Program-made: the position numbers and the translations under genes
In this document: piece after piece, positions 1 to 9,626 of the stretch
Layout of the letters: every line of letters begins with the position of its first letter
How positions within the stretch are numbered: the stretch's first letter is position 1
NCBI GenBank assembly: GCA_008931825.1
Contig: QXVZ01008004.1
Span: 1-23,311, forward strand
From: Phallusia fumigata
Taxonomy: Eukaryota > Chordata > Ascidiacea > Phlebobranchia > Ascidiidae
Length of the DNA stretch: 23,311 nt
Direction: 5' to 3'
Notes under the pieces: generated by a model
Told to the model about the DNA's origin: nothing
What the model saw: the letters and a program-made list of their open reading frames with translations, nothing else
The model's database searches: none

Positions 1-61
1 TTTTACAAAGAAAATACAAACGTTTAATGGTTTCCTCTGTCTAAATTTGTTTGTTAATTAC

Positions 62-206
62 CCATTGTGGGAACAACTGTGTCAGAATTTTCATGTGTTA
101 AAACAGATAGTAGGGTTGATTTTCCAGCATTAGTCACACCAATGCAAATAACTTCAAACACAGGTGGAGGTGGTGCATCTTCTTTGCAGCAAATGCACTG
201 GTACAT
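62..206 (-). CDS. ARL15: ARL15-like exon 2 with P-loop
   Basis: The exon follows an acceptor with a T-rich tract ending in CCAG, encodes the Walker A motif, and ends ATG G|GTAATT. The expected next residues would begin the switch I region, in an exon left of the window. Confidence 0.72.
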
Positions 207-384
207 CTGGAATTCAATAAAAATAGTTTTAAAAATAGATAAGACATTGATTACTCGTCAGTAACAGTGTAGAAGTTTTAAACCTATTTTTGCTTGTCCA
301 GAATGTTTTTAGATTTTAACAGGAACTTACAGTGTAGCAACCTATCCTGCAAAATCCACAGCATAGACCACATGATTGACTCAT
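62..384 (-). CDS. ARL15: ARL15-like small GTPase, first two coding exons (partial)
   Basis: This is a partial minus-strand gene of two coding exons (384-331 and 206-62) that continues beyond the left edge. The joined 66 codons start with a cysteine-rich segment (CGLCCGFC, then CICCK), a likely palmitoylation or membrane-anchoring region. A short proline run follows, then a beta strand and the GTP-binding P-loop GVTNAGKS at about residues 41-48. Layout and wording (CCK, P-rich, E/D-hydrophobic-CIG, P-loop, LLS.L, then VV.T.G at the switch) match ARL15, an ARF-like GTPase of vesicle trafficking and metabolic regulation. Seen: start codon, good donor after exon 1 (GTAAGT), pyrimidine-rich acceptor before exon 2, donor GTAATT in phase 1. 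The remaining G-motifs (DxxG, NKxD) are outside the window, so another divergent ARL is possible. Confidence 0.72.
331..384 (-). CDS. ARL15: ARL15-like exon 1 (start codon to donor)
   Basis: Eighteen codons run from ATG at 384 to the splice donor GTAAGT at 330-325 (minus strand). The peptide has five cysteines in 18 residues. It joins exon 2 in phase 0. Confidence 0.6.
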
Positions 385-756
385 ATTTTGCTCGAGGAAA
401 GAAGTGATTTTCCTTCCAACTCACAAACTTTATCACACCATAATACCATCTACTATAACTCCTTCAGTAAAAACACATTGCCAATCAATGAAAAGTATTT
501 TAGAGGGACAGAAAAATGAAATTACTGAACCACAAAACTTACAAACGAACAAATAATTGTCTAACTGTCAATAGTAAAAACAACCATAAAACGCAGGAGC
601 TTTGTTTGATACAGCCCAAAACAAACATTTATAATTGCGTATATTTCGCAAGCCTTTCTTTCAATGCTGACCATTGGGCTTGAGAGCCCGAGTTATTTTT
701 TGTTTATTTTGTACTCGTACTGGTGCGGTTAATGTCTTTATACAAGCTCCGACTGG

Positions 757-973
757 ATGAGACTAGATGTATTTACAGGGCTATCGCAAACATTTGTCAC
801 ATAATGTGTTTGTGATTAAATTATGGTGCGAAAATATGTGGCTACTGGATTGGGATGATTAAGGNATGAGACTAGATGTATTTACAGGGCTATCGCAAAC
901 ATTTGTCACATAATGTGTTTGTGATTAAATTATGGTGCGAAAATATGTGGCTACTGGATTGGGATGATTAAGG
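757..973. repeat. Exact 108-bp tandem duplication around a single N (assembly artefact)
   Basis: Bases 757-864 and 866-973 are identical and meet at the N at 865. This is the signature of two contig ends that overlap but were not merged. Confidence 0.85.
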
Positions 974-1512
974 TAATTTTGACAACATTTATTTACTAAA
1001 TGCTCTGAAAATTAATCAAAGATCAGTTTGCTGAAGACTTTTCACTGGATGAGAGAAAGTGTTTTGGCCGACGAAAACGTGGTTCACTTTGCTCTGAATG
1101 ATTTGTTGACAAAATATTCAGTTTTTGCTGAAAGTTTTTTGTTTGTGCGAAGCATGCAGCGAAAGCGCAAAACCAACAAGTCATTTGACGAAGAAGTTTT
1201 TGAAANATTTGTCACATAATGTGTGTTGTGATCAAATTATAGTGCGAAAATATGTGGCTACTGGGTTGGGATGATTTTGGTAATTTTGACATCATTTAGT
1301 TACTAAATGCTCTGAAAATTAATCAAACATCAGTTTGCTGAAGACTTTTCACTGGATGAGAGAAAGTGTTTTGACCGACGAAAACGTGGTTCACTTTGGT
1401 CTGAATGATTTGTTGACAAAATATTCAGTTTTTGCTGAAAGTGTTTTGTTTGTGCGAAGCATGCAGCGAAAGCGCAAAAACAACAAGTCATTTGACGAAG
1501 AAGTTTTTGAAA
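901..1512. repeat. Diverged ~305-bp duplication around the N at 1206 (two haplotypes)
   Basis: Bases 901-1205 and 1207-1512 match with about a dozen substitutions and a one-base indel. Both copies contain the same splice acceptor and the start of the same NOC3L exon. The first copy stops inside the exon exactly at the N. Allelic contig ends joined side by side explain this best. Confidence 0.8.
1027..1205 (+). pseudogene. Truncated duplicate of the first visible NOC3L exon
   Basis: It encodes the same peptide as the exon at 1334, with substitutions such as TDEN versus ADEN and KNNK versus KTNK, and is cut by the N at 1206. The reading frame is open in both copies, so this is more likely the other allele than a decayed paralogue. 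It should not be counted as a separate exon. Confidence 0.75.
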
Positions 1513-1932
1513 AGAAGCCTCGGTTTAGCAAGGGTCACGATAAAAACGCACAGAAATCTAAAAATGTTAAATCTCGTCATTTGCTTCCAATTAAAATTGC
1601 TTCGGGTAAAATCGTTACTCAAACCGTAGAAGTTGAGCAGAAGGACGATGCTGTTGATGAAGTTGTGCCTCTACAACCGGTTTCCACAGAAACTAAAACT
1701 GCATGCATTAAGAAAACAAATTTGGCTGCAAACAGAAAAGTGCAAATTGCCAAAGCGAAAAACAAAATCGCCAAGTTGGCATCGGCCATTGTTGCTGAGC
1801 CACAAGCCAATATCAAGTATGTAAAACAGCTTCGACTGATGTTGGAAGATGAAAGTTCTCCTGAAAGTTGTGCAACCACAAGAAAACTGATTATTGCATC
1901 ACTTGCTTGTCTTTTTATTGATATCATTCCAG
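1334..1932 (+). CDS. NOC3L: NOC3L visible exon 1
   Basis: The acceptor is AAACATCAG before 1334 and the donor is CCAG|GTTTGT (phase 1). The in-frame ATG at 1356 could start translation. The acceptor and the family's usual length make a missing upstream exon more likely. It contains KRK...DEEVFEKKPR, LLPIK and the KLASAI helix. Confidence 0.85.
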
Positions 1933-4900
1933 GTTTGTTTTTGTCCATTTTGTTAAGATATTTGTCTTTGTCTCTATAAAATGCTTTCTATAAAAAAGCA
2001 TGTAGGAAATTTCTCACTTAATCACTAGAGGCAGTATGGATTTTTATCGATATCTTTACTATTTTTTTTCACCATTTTACTAAATCCAACCTTCTGACCC
2101 AAAAAGCACTAACTGCAAACATTAACAGCAAAATTGTGAGTTTCATCCTATTTAAATGCCTTACTGTCGGTATTTGCAATACTTAGTAAAGCACCAGGTG
2201 ATGTTGGTGATTCCCCCATTGATTGTGTATTCAAAAGGCTTTGGTGCTTTACTTAGTTCTGCAAATATGGGAGGTAATGCATTTCAATGAATTGGGACTA
2301 GTAAAGAATGAAATATTCACCATAAAAATCCATAGCGGAAAAAGTGGGGCTTGTGTAAAGCTGTGTTTTAGTGTTCTAAAAAACTTAACTTAATGACTGG
2401 TGTTTGAAGTATCTGTCTTGTTTTAGGTTATCGGATTCGGGAGAGGACAGAGAAAGAAAAGCGAGTAAAATTGAGCAAAGAAGTAAAGTCCTTGACTGAT
2501 TTTGAGGAAAGTCTTCTTCATCAATACAAAGTCTTCCTTCAGTACTTGGAAAAATCAATTTCCAAGCGGAAAAGGCCAGGTAAAGTTTTTATATTATCCG
2601 AAACCTGCAGGAAACCTTGTTTTGTATGCTGTTTGCACAGCCTAAATACAGTTTGACCCTTTTGTTTTCATTTGTTGGTGCAAATATAAAGAAATTTAAC
2701 TTATAAAATACATTTTCTTGCAGGGAAGAACCATTTACTTTCTGTTGAAGCTGAGCGCAGTTTGGGAGATGTTGCAATTCAGTGTTTGTGTGATTTGTAT
2801 AAGAAGACATCGCACTTTAATTTCCACAACAACATTACCATTGTAATTGTACCCATTGCCAATGATGATGCAGATGCCAGCATCAGAAAATACTGTTGTG
2901 ATGCGATTGGGACGTTGTTTGCAACGGATAAATTGGGAGCCTCTACTTTTGCAACTGTTAAGGCAATGTCCAATGTTGCTAAACAGAGAGGACCAAAAAA
3001 GCTGAAAACAGAGTTTTTAAACACACTTCTGTATTTAAGGTGAGTTAAGGTCTAATAATAAACACTTCATATTTTAACTGACCCTATGTGGCACTTTGTG
3101 GACATATTAAGAACTCAACCACTCCAAACTGCTTTGACTTTTAATTGATTACAAACATTAATTTGTACAGGATCACAAAAGTTGATTATTCAATGGTGGC
3201 CCACACAAAAACCAAGGCAGAAAGAAAGAAAGCAAAAGAAGAAAAAAAGAAAATGTCCAGAAGGCAGTTGAAACACATGAAAAAGCAGAAAGCCGTGGAA
3301 AATGAATTGAAAGAAGCGGCTGCCACTGAGGATATTGAACAAAAAACTCAGCTTCACACTGAAACAGTGCAGCAAGTGTTCCTCATATACTTCAGGATCC
3401 TCAAACACAAGGCAAATATTAATAAAATACATATCAAAATGGTTTTTAGCCTCACAACTAAAGGATTATTGCCCTTGTTCCCAAATGCATGCCTGTTTCT
3501 AAAATATCTCATATCATTAAATAACGGTATACCAATAAAGTCTTCACAAAATAGACACTTTTGTTGTCACCTGTCCTGAGCATACCCAAGCCTCTTAGTG
3601 GACAGTTTTCTATTTCTGGTTATTTAAAACAATTGAAAAATAAACTGCCGAAAAATTAGAAAACTCTTATTATTGTGTCAATCTATAATTAAGCGGTTTG
3701 CATGATTTGGTTTTAAAACATGTGTATTTTTGCAGTCAGATGAAATGGCCCAATGTCGATCCATTCTTCCTGCAGTATTGGAAGGTCTCGCCAAGTTCTC
3801 AAACCTAATTAATATCGACTTCTTTGGAGACTTACTTGTTCATTTACAAAGACTTGTGTCATCTGGAGAACTGACTGTTCGAGAAAACCTGCACTGCATA
3901 TTCACAGCCTTTCAAGTAGGTACAGTATTACTGGTTTGGTCTTTAAGCATATTTATAATTTGAATGTGTCACAAAATACAACCCATTGATATTAGAAAAT
4001 TTTTGTAAAATAAAATGTTGGGCAGTGGTAACAAATGGGGATGCTCCTAATTAAATCAACAACAAGATTCTTTGGTTTGTTCATGCATTTATTATATTCG
4101 GAAAAACTTGGTCAAGATTTAAAATATGTGATCATAATATTTATACTTTTTGTAGATCCTTACTGGACAGGGGGAAGTTCTTATGATTGATCCGGCAAAT
4201 TTTTATCGAGTAATGTTTACACTGCTCACTGAAATCCCATTCGACAGCAGGTTGCAAAAACCCAACAAAGGCAGTGACAGGAATTGTGCATCCATTGCAA
4301 TAGACTGCATTGAAATGATGTTAAATAAACGGCGAAAACAGGTTTGTGGTTTTTTATTTGGCACATTAAAATATCTAATGGTTGTAAACTTGTATATATT
4401 AGTCTATGAACAAAAAATGACAATATTCCTTCATACTTTTTGTTAAGTGTCAGTGAAAGTGAGTTCATTCAACTTAAAATCATTTAGCTTACAATTATTT
4501 TTGTTTTGTTGTATAGGTGACAGTTATTGCACTTAAGTCCTTCATTAAGAGGCTTTATGCCATAACTCTACAAATGCAACCATCTAAGTTCCCTCTGGCA
4601 ATGTTAGATGAAATTCGTAAGTTGTTGAACAGCAACAGCAAGAGCATTTCCCTCTTTGACATTGAATCTCAATCCATAGGTAAGTTAGTGAATAACAAAG
4701 CACATTCATTTTATTGCAATAAACTGTTGGAATTTGTATAGTTTGCAAACCAGATACTTTTAAAGATATTCTTTAACCTTTTTCCAGCAAAACTGACTAC
4801 ACAACGAATCGTTTGATGTGGCATTACAGTTTCTGTGTATTGCAGGTTCGTACAATGCTGTACTAGATGACCCGGAAAGAAACGGTTCAAATTCCAGTGT

Positions 4901-4988
4901 TCTGTGGGAAACCCACTTACTTCGTCGCCATTATGTGCCACTAGTGAGTCAAACAGCGATGAGAATCGTAAAGGATTTCGCCCCTTGA
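1334..4988 (+). CDS. NOC3L: NOC3L-like nucleolar complex protein 3 (eight visible exons)
   Basis: Noc3 acts with Noc2 in nucleolar and nucleoplasmic maturation and export of pre-60S ribosomal subunits. Exons: 1334-1932, 2427-2579, 2724-3039, 3171-3411, 3736-3915, 4156-4341, 4517-4679 and 4846-4988. All phases agree and the joined frame is open. From the in-frame ATG at 1356 it gives about 652 residues, against roughly 800 in vertebrate NOC3L. Landmarks in order: HLLPIK, IAKLASAI, PGYRIR, HFNFHNN, the basic stretch after TKVDYS, LHTET, FRILK, LPAVLEGLAKF, the RRK..V region, DIESQS and LRRHY. The central and C-terminal part covers the Noc3/CBF (Mak21-like) domains. The basic N-terminal segment of the family is not found upstream. 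The protein stops soon after LRRHY, about 80 residues earlier than expected. Confidence 0.93.
2154..2284 (+). ncRNA. Candidate intronic miRNA precursor hairpin
   Basis: This lies in the first visible NOC3L intron. Bases 2171-2196 and 2242-2267 form an arm pair with 23 of 26 Watson-Crick pairs, one 2-nt internal loop and one mismatch. A weaker lower stem (2154-2170 with 2268-2284) adds 11 Watson-Crick and 3 G-U pairs out of 17. The terminal loop is 45 nt. A 43-bp imperfect stem with small symmetric bulges is the shape of a pri-miRNA. A small MITE with terminal inverted repeats is the alternative. I do not recognise a known miRNA seed. If transcribed with its host, the sense strand is used. Confidence 0.5.
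2427..2579 (+). CDS. NOC3L: NOC3L exon 2
   Basis: It starts after TTTTAG, with GT completing the split glycine codon, then YRIRERTEKEK. It ends CCAG|GTAAAG in phase 1. Confidence 0.9.
2724..3039 (+). CDS. NOC3L: NOC3L exon 3
   Basis: The acceptor is TTCTTGCAG and the donor is AAG|GTGAGT in phase 2. It encodes the conserved HFNFHNNI block and the helix ending LLYLR. Confidence 0.93.
3171..3411 (+). CDS. NOC3L: NOC3L exon 4 (ends at a GC donor)
   Basis: The acceptor is TTTGTACAG. The exon encodes a very basic region followed by LHTET and FRILK. It ends AAG|GCAAAT. No GT donor lies near the end of the conserved FRILK block. The next exon continues in phase 0 only if this GC is used. Confidence 0.88.
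3736..3915 (+). CDS. NOC3L: NOC3L exon 5
   Basis: Sixty codons after TTTTTGCAG. It encodes LPAVLEGLAKF and the following helices and ends CAA|GTAGGT in phase 0. Confidence 0.93.
4156..4341 (+). CDS. NOC3L: NOC3L exon 6
   Basis: Sixty-two codons after TTTTGTAG, beginning ILTGQG and ending KRRKQ before the donor GTTTGT. Confidence 0.93.
4517..4679 (+). CDS. NOC3L: NOC3L exon 7
   Basis: It begins after TTGTATAG with VTVIALKSFIKRL and ends in DIESQS, split by a phase 1 donor (ATAG|GTAAGT). Confidence 0.93.
4846..4988 (+). CDS. NOC3L: NOC3L terminal exon with early stop
   Basis: It begins after TGTATTGCAG. It encodes LWETHLLRRHY, then PLV...A...I...AP as in the family, and then TGA at 4986. The family normally continues about 80 residues, including a conserved FNPP region, which I could not find downstream. 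Confidence 0.88.
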
Positions 4989-4992
4989 CGCG

Positions 4993-4998
4993 AATAAA
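4993..4998 (+). terminator. Poly(A) signal AATAAA of NOC3L
   Basis: A canonical AATAAA begins four bases after the NOC3L stop codon, implying a 3' UTR of only some tens of bases. It supports the early stop as the real gene end. Confidence 0.6.
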
Positions 4999-5565
4999 AG
5001 CAAAACTATTGCGTTCATGTTAAAATATGCCAGCAAATTTTTGAAATGAAGAAGTGCAGTTAGACCAGGCGTCGGACACACAAGGGGGGATATTTAAACT
5101 TAAAAGAGTACACTGTGCATAAGAAGTATCTGCAAAAAAAGTATCAACAGTATCAGTTTGCTTTCTGGTTACTATTCAACTTAAATTGGCGCAAACTTCT
5201 ACTACACACAAAAATGTAAGTCATTTAACATTTTGTCAGAATTTGTGGCTCACTGCGTTCCTAAGGTTGCCGGCCCGTTAGTTGGACGGTGGCGTGGATA
5301 AATTTCCGTTATCCTTACAACTGCATAAACGGGATTTTAACGCAAAGTAGTTGTTTCATAATAATAAGTAAAAGTAGGGCACGATTTGACGGTCAGAACA
5401 TACTCCATGTAAATATTATCTCAAAACCATGATCTGCAGGACCCCAACAACTGTTTTTGTGCCATGGCGACCTCAGTATGTGGGATGCAATTAACTTTAT
5501 CCATGAGAAAATCATGAGTATCACAGCTTGTAGTCAAGGAATTAAGACCAGATTCCCTAGCATCG
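4999..5565. other. Convergent intergenic region without a recognised gene
   Basis: About 570 nt separate the poly(A) signals of NOC3L and the PIERCE-like gene. No NOC3L 3' exon was found. On the minus strand, the frame running past the PIERCE-like stop stays open for a stretch (see findings). Confidence 0.5.
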
Positions 5566-5571
5566 TTTATT
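5566..5571 (-). terminator. Poly(A) signal AATAAA overlapping the PIERCE-like stop
   Basis: On the minus strand the stop and signal read TGAATAAA, sharing one A. This suggests either a very short 3' UTR or that the last exon is elsewhere. Confidence 0.45.
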
Positions 5572-5888
5572 CAGTTCACCGAATGGTTCCTGTACATTCC
5601 ACACTTAGCAAGGTGTTTCGTGAATTTTCTGCTAAACCCAAAGAATTGACTTGGTGAGGTGTGCTCGTTCGGTCCTCGACTTCCATAATCCGATGATGTT
5701 GTCCTGTAAAGCGGGTCAATCTTAACTCCGTAACCCTGCATTTTTTCAGGAAACTTGAATCTTTCCGGGAGCTCTCCTGGCACGAATTTCCGCACACGAG
5801 GGGGCGATCCTGAGCTGGTGGAACTTGTCTCTTCAGGTTTTTCGATTGTCTGGCAGTCACAAGTCGATTGGCAGTTATGAGATGACAT
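5571..5888 (-). CDS. PIERCE1: PIERCE1/2-like ciliary microtubule inner protein
   Basis: PIERCE1 and PIERCE2 (formerly C9orf116 and C15orf65) bind inside ciliary doublet microtubules and help dock outer dynein arms. This 105-codon ORF starts at ATG 5888. After a Ser/Thr-rich N-terminus it shows the family core in order: LPERFKFP, GYG, YRTTSSDYGSR, a P..F segment, FSRKFTKHLA, then CGMYRNHSVN at residues 96-105. Spacing of the GY, YRT, YGSR and GMYRN elements matches the family. Vertebrate members continue about 30 residues with a conserved TGPDN and NFHPSY block that is absent before this stop. So the gene is either short or spliced from HS|GTGAAC onward. PIERCE1 and PIERCE2 cannot be told apart by eye. 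It is convergent with NOC3L. Confidence 0.82.
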   Translation of the reverse strand: MSSHNCQSTCDCQTIEKPEETSSTSSGSPPRVRKFVPGELPERFKFPEKMQGYGVKIDPLYRTTSSDYGSRGPNEHTSPSQFFGFSRKFTKHLAKCGMYRNHSVN

Positions 5889-8800
5889 TCCTATTGTTTA
5901 TTGTAATTTATAATTTATAAAATTAGAATTGAAAACAGTTCAGCCAAGCTTTTGTGAATGACTTCAAAGTACTTTGTTACGTATAAACAGAGTAATGGTG
6001 ACGCAACAGTCGATTTTTGTTCGTTTGTCAAGTTGCTCTGGCACGGAGATTTTGGGTCTGAAAAAATAACTTTAGGGTTTTTTCAGGGCTTTATATTTCT
6101 ATTTAAACCACCCACAACTTAAGGAAAAAAAGGTATTACTTAACAAAAACGAAATATAACCAGCTTACAGCCAAATTTACCACAAAAACTATTTAAATGG
6201 CGTTTCTAAAACAGTTTTCCTATAGCTCTGTTAACAGGGGTGGCCAAGCAGTTAACCCGAAAATACCTATGCATTATCATCAAAACAAAATAGGAAAGTA
6301 CAAGGGCTGTTAGTTGAAAACACGGTCACTATCTTTTGGAACCTTTTAGCTCTTAACTTAGCTGCTGCCAAACACAAGAAGTCGGCGCACAGAAAATAAT
6401 TGTTTCCGCAACAAAACGTCTTGTTTGTTCAGGACTATTACCTGAACACGAGTAAGACAAACTTTCAACCACATAACAAGCTGCAACGCGGCGCCGCCGG
6501 TCGTCAAGACCTCCACGCTGTTACCGGAATAGCGCGAACACGACCTTTGTGACGTCACAGGCATCGATCAAGCTGCGCGCGCGTTCCGGAATGTCAGATT
6601 AACTAATTAACTAGAAAGGCGATCTCGTGTTATCACCCGGGACCGTTCGGCGCATGCAAAGAACTTTTTCGTCGCCGGGGACCCGCGACGTTCGAAAATC
6701 AGAGAACGTTTCGCGAGGGATTCAGGGGCGGCCGCGAACAAAAGTGGAGGTTCGCTGGTGGTATGAAACGGGTGACGGTCAACGGAACTTGTTGGCACGA
6801 GAAGAAAAACACCCGAGTGAAAGTGATGAACCCCGTGGCCCCAGTTTTTGTAAACTCCTGACGCTGGAAGCTTGACTGGCTGAAACCAAAGCCCACGTTT
6901 GTTTAACCCTTAAAACGTCACCCCTGTGCCTTGCACTGTTGGTTTTTGAAGTTTTATAATTACGAATATTGTCAAATCAAACCTTACAAACAAAAAATCG
7001 CCGCTTTGACTTTGTTGTTTAATTGATAAACCTATGGTGCTTCCATAAAAAACTAAAAATCTGATTTCCCCACAGGTCAAAAAATTGTGATCGTCTCCTT
7101 GAATTAATCTACTTGTCAAATATCTTGTAGGTCTAGTTAAACTGTCCATTAAGGGGGTCAATTTTGACTTGTGTCATTACAATCAGAATCTCTAGACTGC
7201 GATGCCTTTTAACCGGCCAATTCGGCCAAAAATGAGCTTCAAAACAATTAAACACTAGAGACGGTCCTGTTCATCACATTTAAGATTGCTGGCCCAGAAG
7301 ACTACATGGTTTTGTTTGTCAGAAACATGGCATCACTGACGATGACATAAGTATTTAGCGAACCGTTTAAATATTAAACCACGTCGTTTTTTCACCGCTA
7401 CTCAGGTGGGTATTTAAATCCCGAGAAATCAGGTAAAGTAATCAAGCTGGATAATTTTTCTATCAATCATGCAAGTTGAACTTACATCAGTCATAACTCC
7501 GGCAAGTTTTCTTCCAACCATGTCAACAACAGACTCGCATACCTGCCGTAGTTGCTTTGTGTGAGATGCGCGAAGGCATAAATCAATACGAAAGCGACTT
7601 GTTTTGCCGGGAAATCACACAGGCACACACACACAAGGCTCACAACATCGTGTGTGGCAACCTGTGCGGGTTTTTCTGGCGCAGCTCAGATATGCCAGCA
7701 TCGAAACGATCAGCGCCATTTTGACTTTGCGACGCGTGGGTTCAACACGATTTTGATTTGACCCAACTGAAGACAGCCGAAATTAGCTGAGCCGAATTAC
7801 TATGCTTAACGTATTAGTAGCTGTAAAGCATCTAAAGAAGGAGGTAAAGTGCTGCGGAGACACAAAAACAAAACGGGTTTGATATTTACTAGTAGCGTAG
7901 AAACAGTTCTAGGGTAGGGAAATTAGTTCAGAGGAGCTGGTAAAGTTTTTCTTCCAAGAAGCCTCGCAGCATAATAAAGCCTACCCTGGCTTAAGTGAGG
8001 CTTCGGTGAGGTCGTTCTACTAAAATAATGGCAAGATTTTGAGAAGTTCGTCCAGTTACAGGGAGTTCTCGGCCACTCAGCAGCTTTTTCTTGTGTTCCA
8101 GTTGAAGTCAGGTGACGACTGACGGGCGGGGCGGGCGGCCTAGGTGTAAACCCGTGTTGGCAAGACGGGTACGCATGGACGAGAGAGGGGTAATGCAGTT
8201 TTAGGGTGAAAGAGGGGATTTGTGGGGTGGCGGGATTAGCAGGGGAGTAAATCAGGCTTTCATGGAAACACAAACACACGGATCCGGTTTCACGGGGCGC
8301 GGATAATCGCAGGTGGCGAATCTTCAAAGTCGAGGCTGGAAAGAAAATGAGCCGGTGGGTTGAGTTACCAACTGCTGGGATCTCGTTCTCAAGGGACAGA
8401 AATGGGATCAGGAGGGAAAATCTTTAGAAAATTTCCTCACTGAAAAATTCAGTCAGAAGAATAGGCAAATCCTGGAGATTTAGACGGTTGATCAAAACTC
8501 GTAGCTTTTGGATATGTTTTCTTTTTCTGAGTAGCGCTAAGTTAACTCAGATTTTATTTGGCAGCAAGGTCAAAAGATGCGAAATTTAAGAAAGAAATTA
8601 CAATTTTTTCGCACTAACTCAGCAAAAAGTTGGATGCAAATGAACTTGGGGTTATTTTCGGAGCTGGGCGGTCTATTGGGATTAGAAGCCTGGATCCGCT
8701 TAAAATCTGAAACGGTGACGAATATAAATCATAGCAACAGCGCCATTACAAGCATGCTTGTGACCACCCGCAAACAACGTGCGATCATCCGTGAACAACC

Positions 8801-9626
8801 AAAACGTCACAATGTATAATTTTCCCGCCCCTGGGGCTGCGGACGCGTGCTGCAAACATGTTTCTGGGGCTTGCCACTCACCCATCTTACCCAGGGGGTA
8901 GGCGGGGGCACTTGACACATTACAAGGGGTGTGGTAACCCACGACAAGCAACCCATGGGTACAAGAGGCAGGGTGGAGGGTGATTTCGACACAGACAAGC
9001 TCCTCGATCAGCAGGGGACGGGCAAGAGTCGGGCGACGGGACTTGACAGAAAATAGATCGTCGCATTACGAAACACAAAAAACACTCTGGGTTTAGATCA
9101 GATTTTGAAAGCATGAGCTTTTCACAAACAAAAGCCTTTATGTACAAGGCAAGAAATAGGATTCAAGTTGCGTATGTGACTGAAGATCACTGTGGCGTTG
9201 CTGGTGGATAGATTTTGTTTTGCACTATTTTGTTTTATCTCGGAATATATTTCAAATCCACAACTATATGTGACAGATATGGCAGAGACTACGTAGGTTT
9301 GTAAACCGGGTTATTTTTACAGCAGAAATGTTTAAAAAAACAACCAATTTACAGGCGGGCTCTGTTGAAAGTATAACTTTTTTTCATAACCTTTCTACAA
9401 TTTTTCAAGTTCACTGTTAAAAGGTTGTTCCCATTATTTTTAATTTATTTTAACATTAATTAGATAAAAATAAGCAGCAACCGTGCACGCATTAGCTCTG
9501 ATTTTGCCACGAAGGTCTTGAAGCTGCAAACAATCTAATGCACTTAAGATCTTACTGGCAATTAAAACTTCTTTATCTTCAACAGACAAACAATAGTTTA
9601 CAAACGAACGCCATAAAGCTTTAAAC
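5889..9626. other. 3.7-kb intergenic region, no supported gene
   Basis: This contains the upstream regions of the PIERCE-like gene (minus) and of GAS1 (plus). ORFs here are short, lack recognisable domains and often overlap open frames on the other strand in GC-richer patches (6480-6850, 7920-8330, 8820-9050). A perfect CRE sits at 6550. Short CA runs are near 7622. The segment 9440-9612 is open on the minus strand (see findings). Confidence 0.6.
6550..6557. promoter_or_regulatory. CRE palindrome TGACGTCA in a GC-rich patch
   Basis: A perfect CREB/ATF site with context TTTGTGACGTCACAG, about 660 bp upstream of the PIERCE-like start codon. It is followed by a run of CG dinucleotides. Confidence 0.4.

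Larger units (their letters stand above)
385..1333. promoter_or_regulatory. Head-to-head intergenic region between ARL15-like and NOC3L-like genes
   Basis: The two genes diverge from this stretch, so it should hold both promoters. I see no clear TATA box or other firm promoter element. It also contains two assembly duplications and a copy of a NOC3L exon, so its true length is shorter than shown. The N-terminal, lysine-rich NOC3L exon expected here was not found. Confidence 0.4.

Noticed and set aside
757-973. Possible N-terminal NOC3L exon after the acceptor-like ATTTACAG
   Set aside because: No frame gives the lysine-rich NOC3L start. The second haplotype carries an indel and in-frame stops here, and the sequence before the GTAATTTT donor-like site differs in ways that do not look coding.
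6627-6875. 82-codon plus-strand ORF in a GC-rich patch
   Set aside because: It overlaps an open minus-strand frame and has no motif. Likely composition-driven.
7923-8327. 134-codon minus-strand ORF
   Set aside because: No recognisable motif, proline/histidine-rich low-information peptide, and located in a GC-rich patch. Treated as chance.
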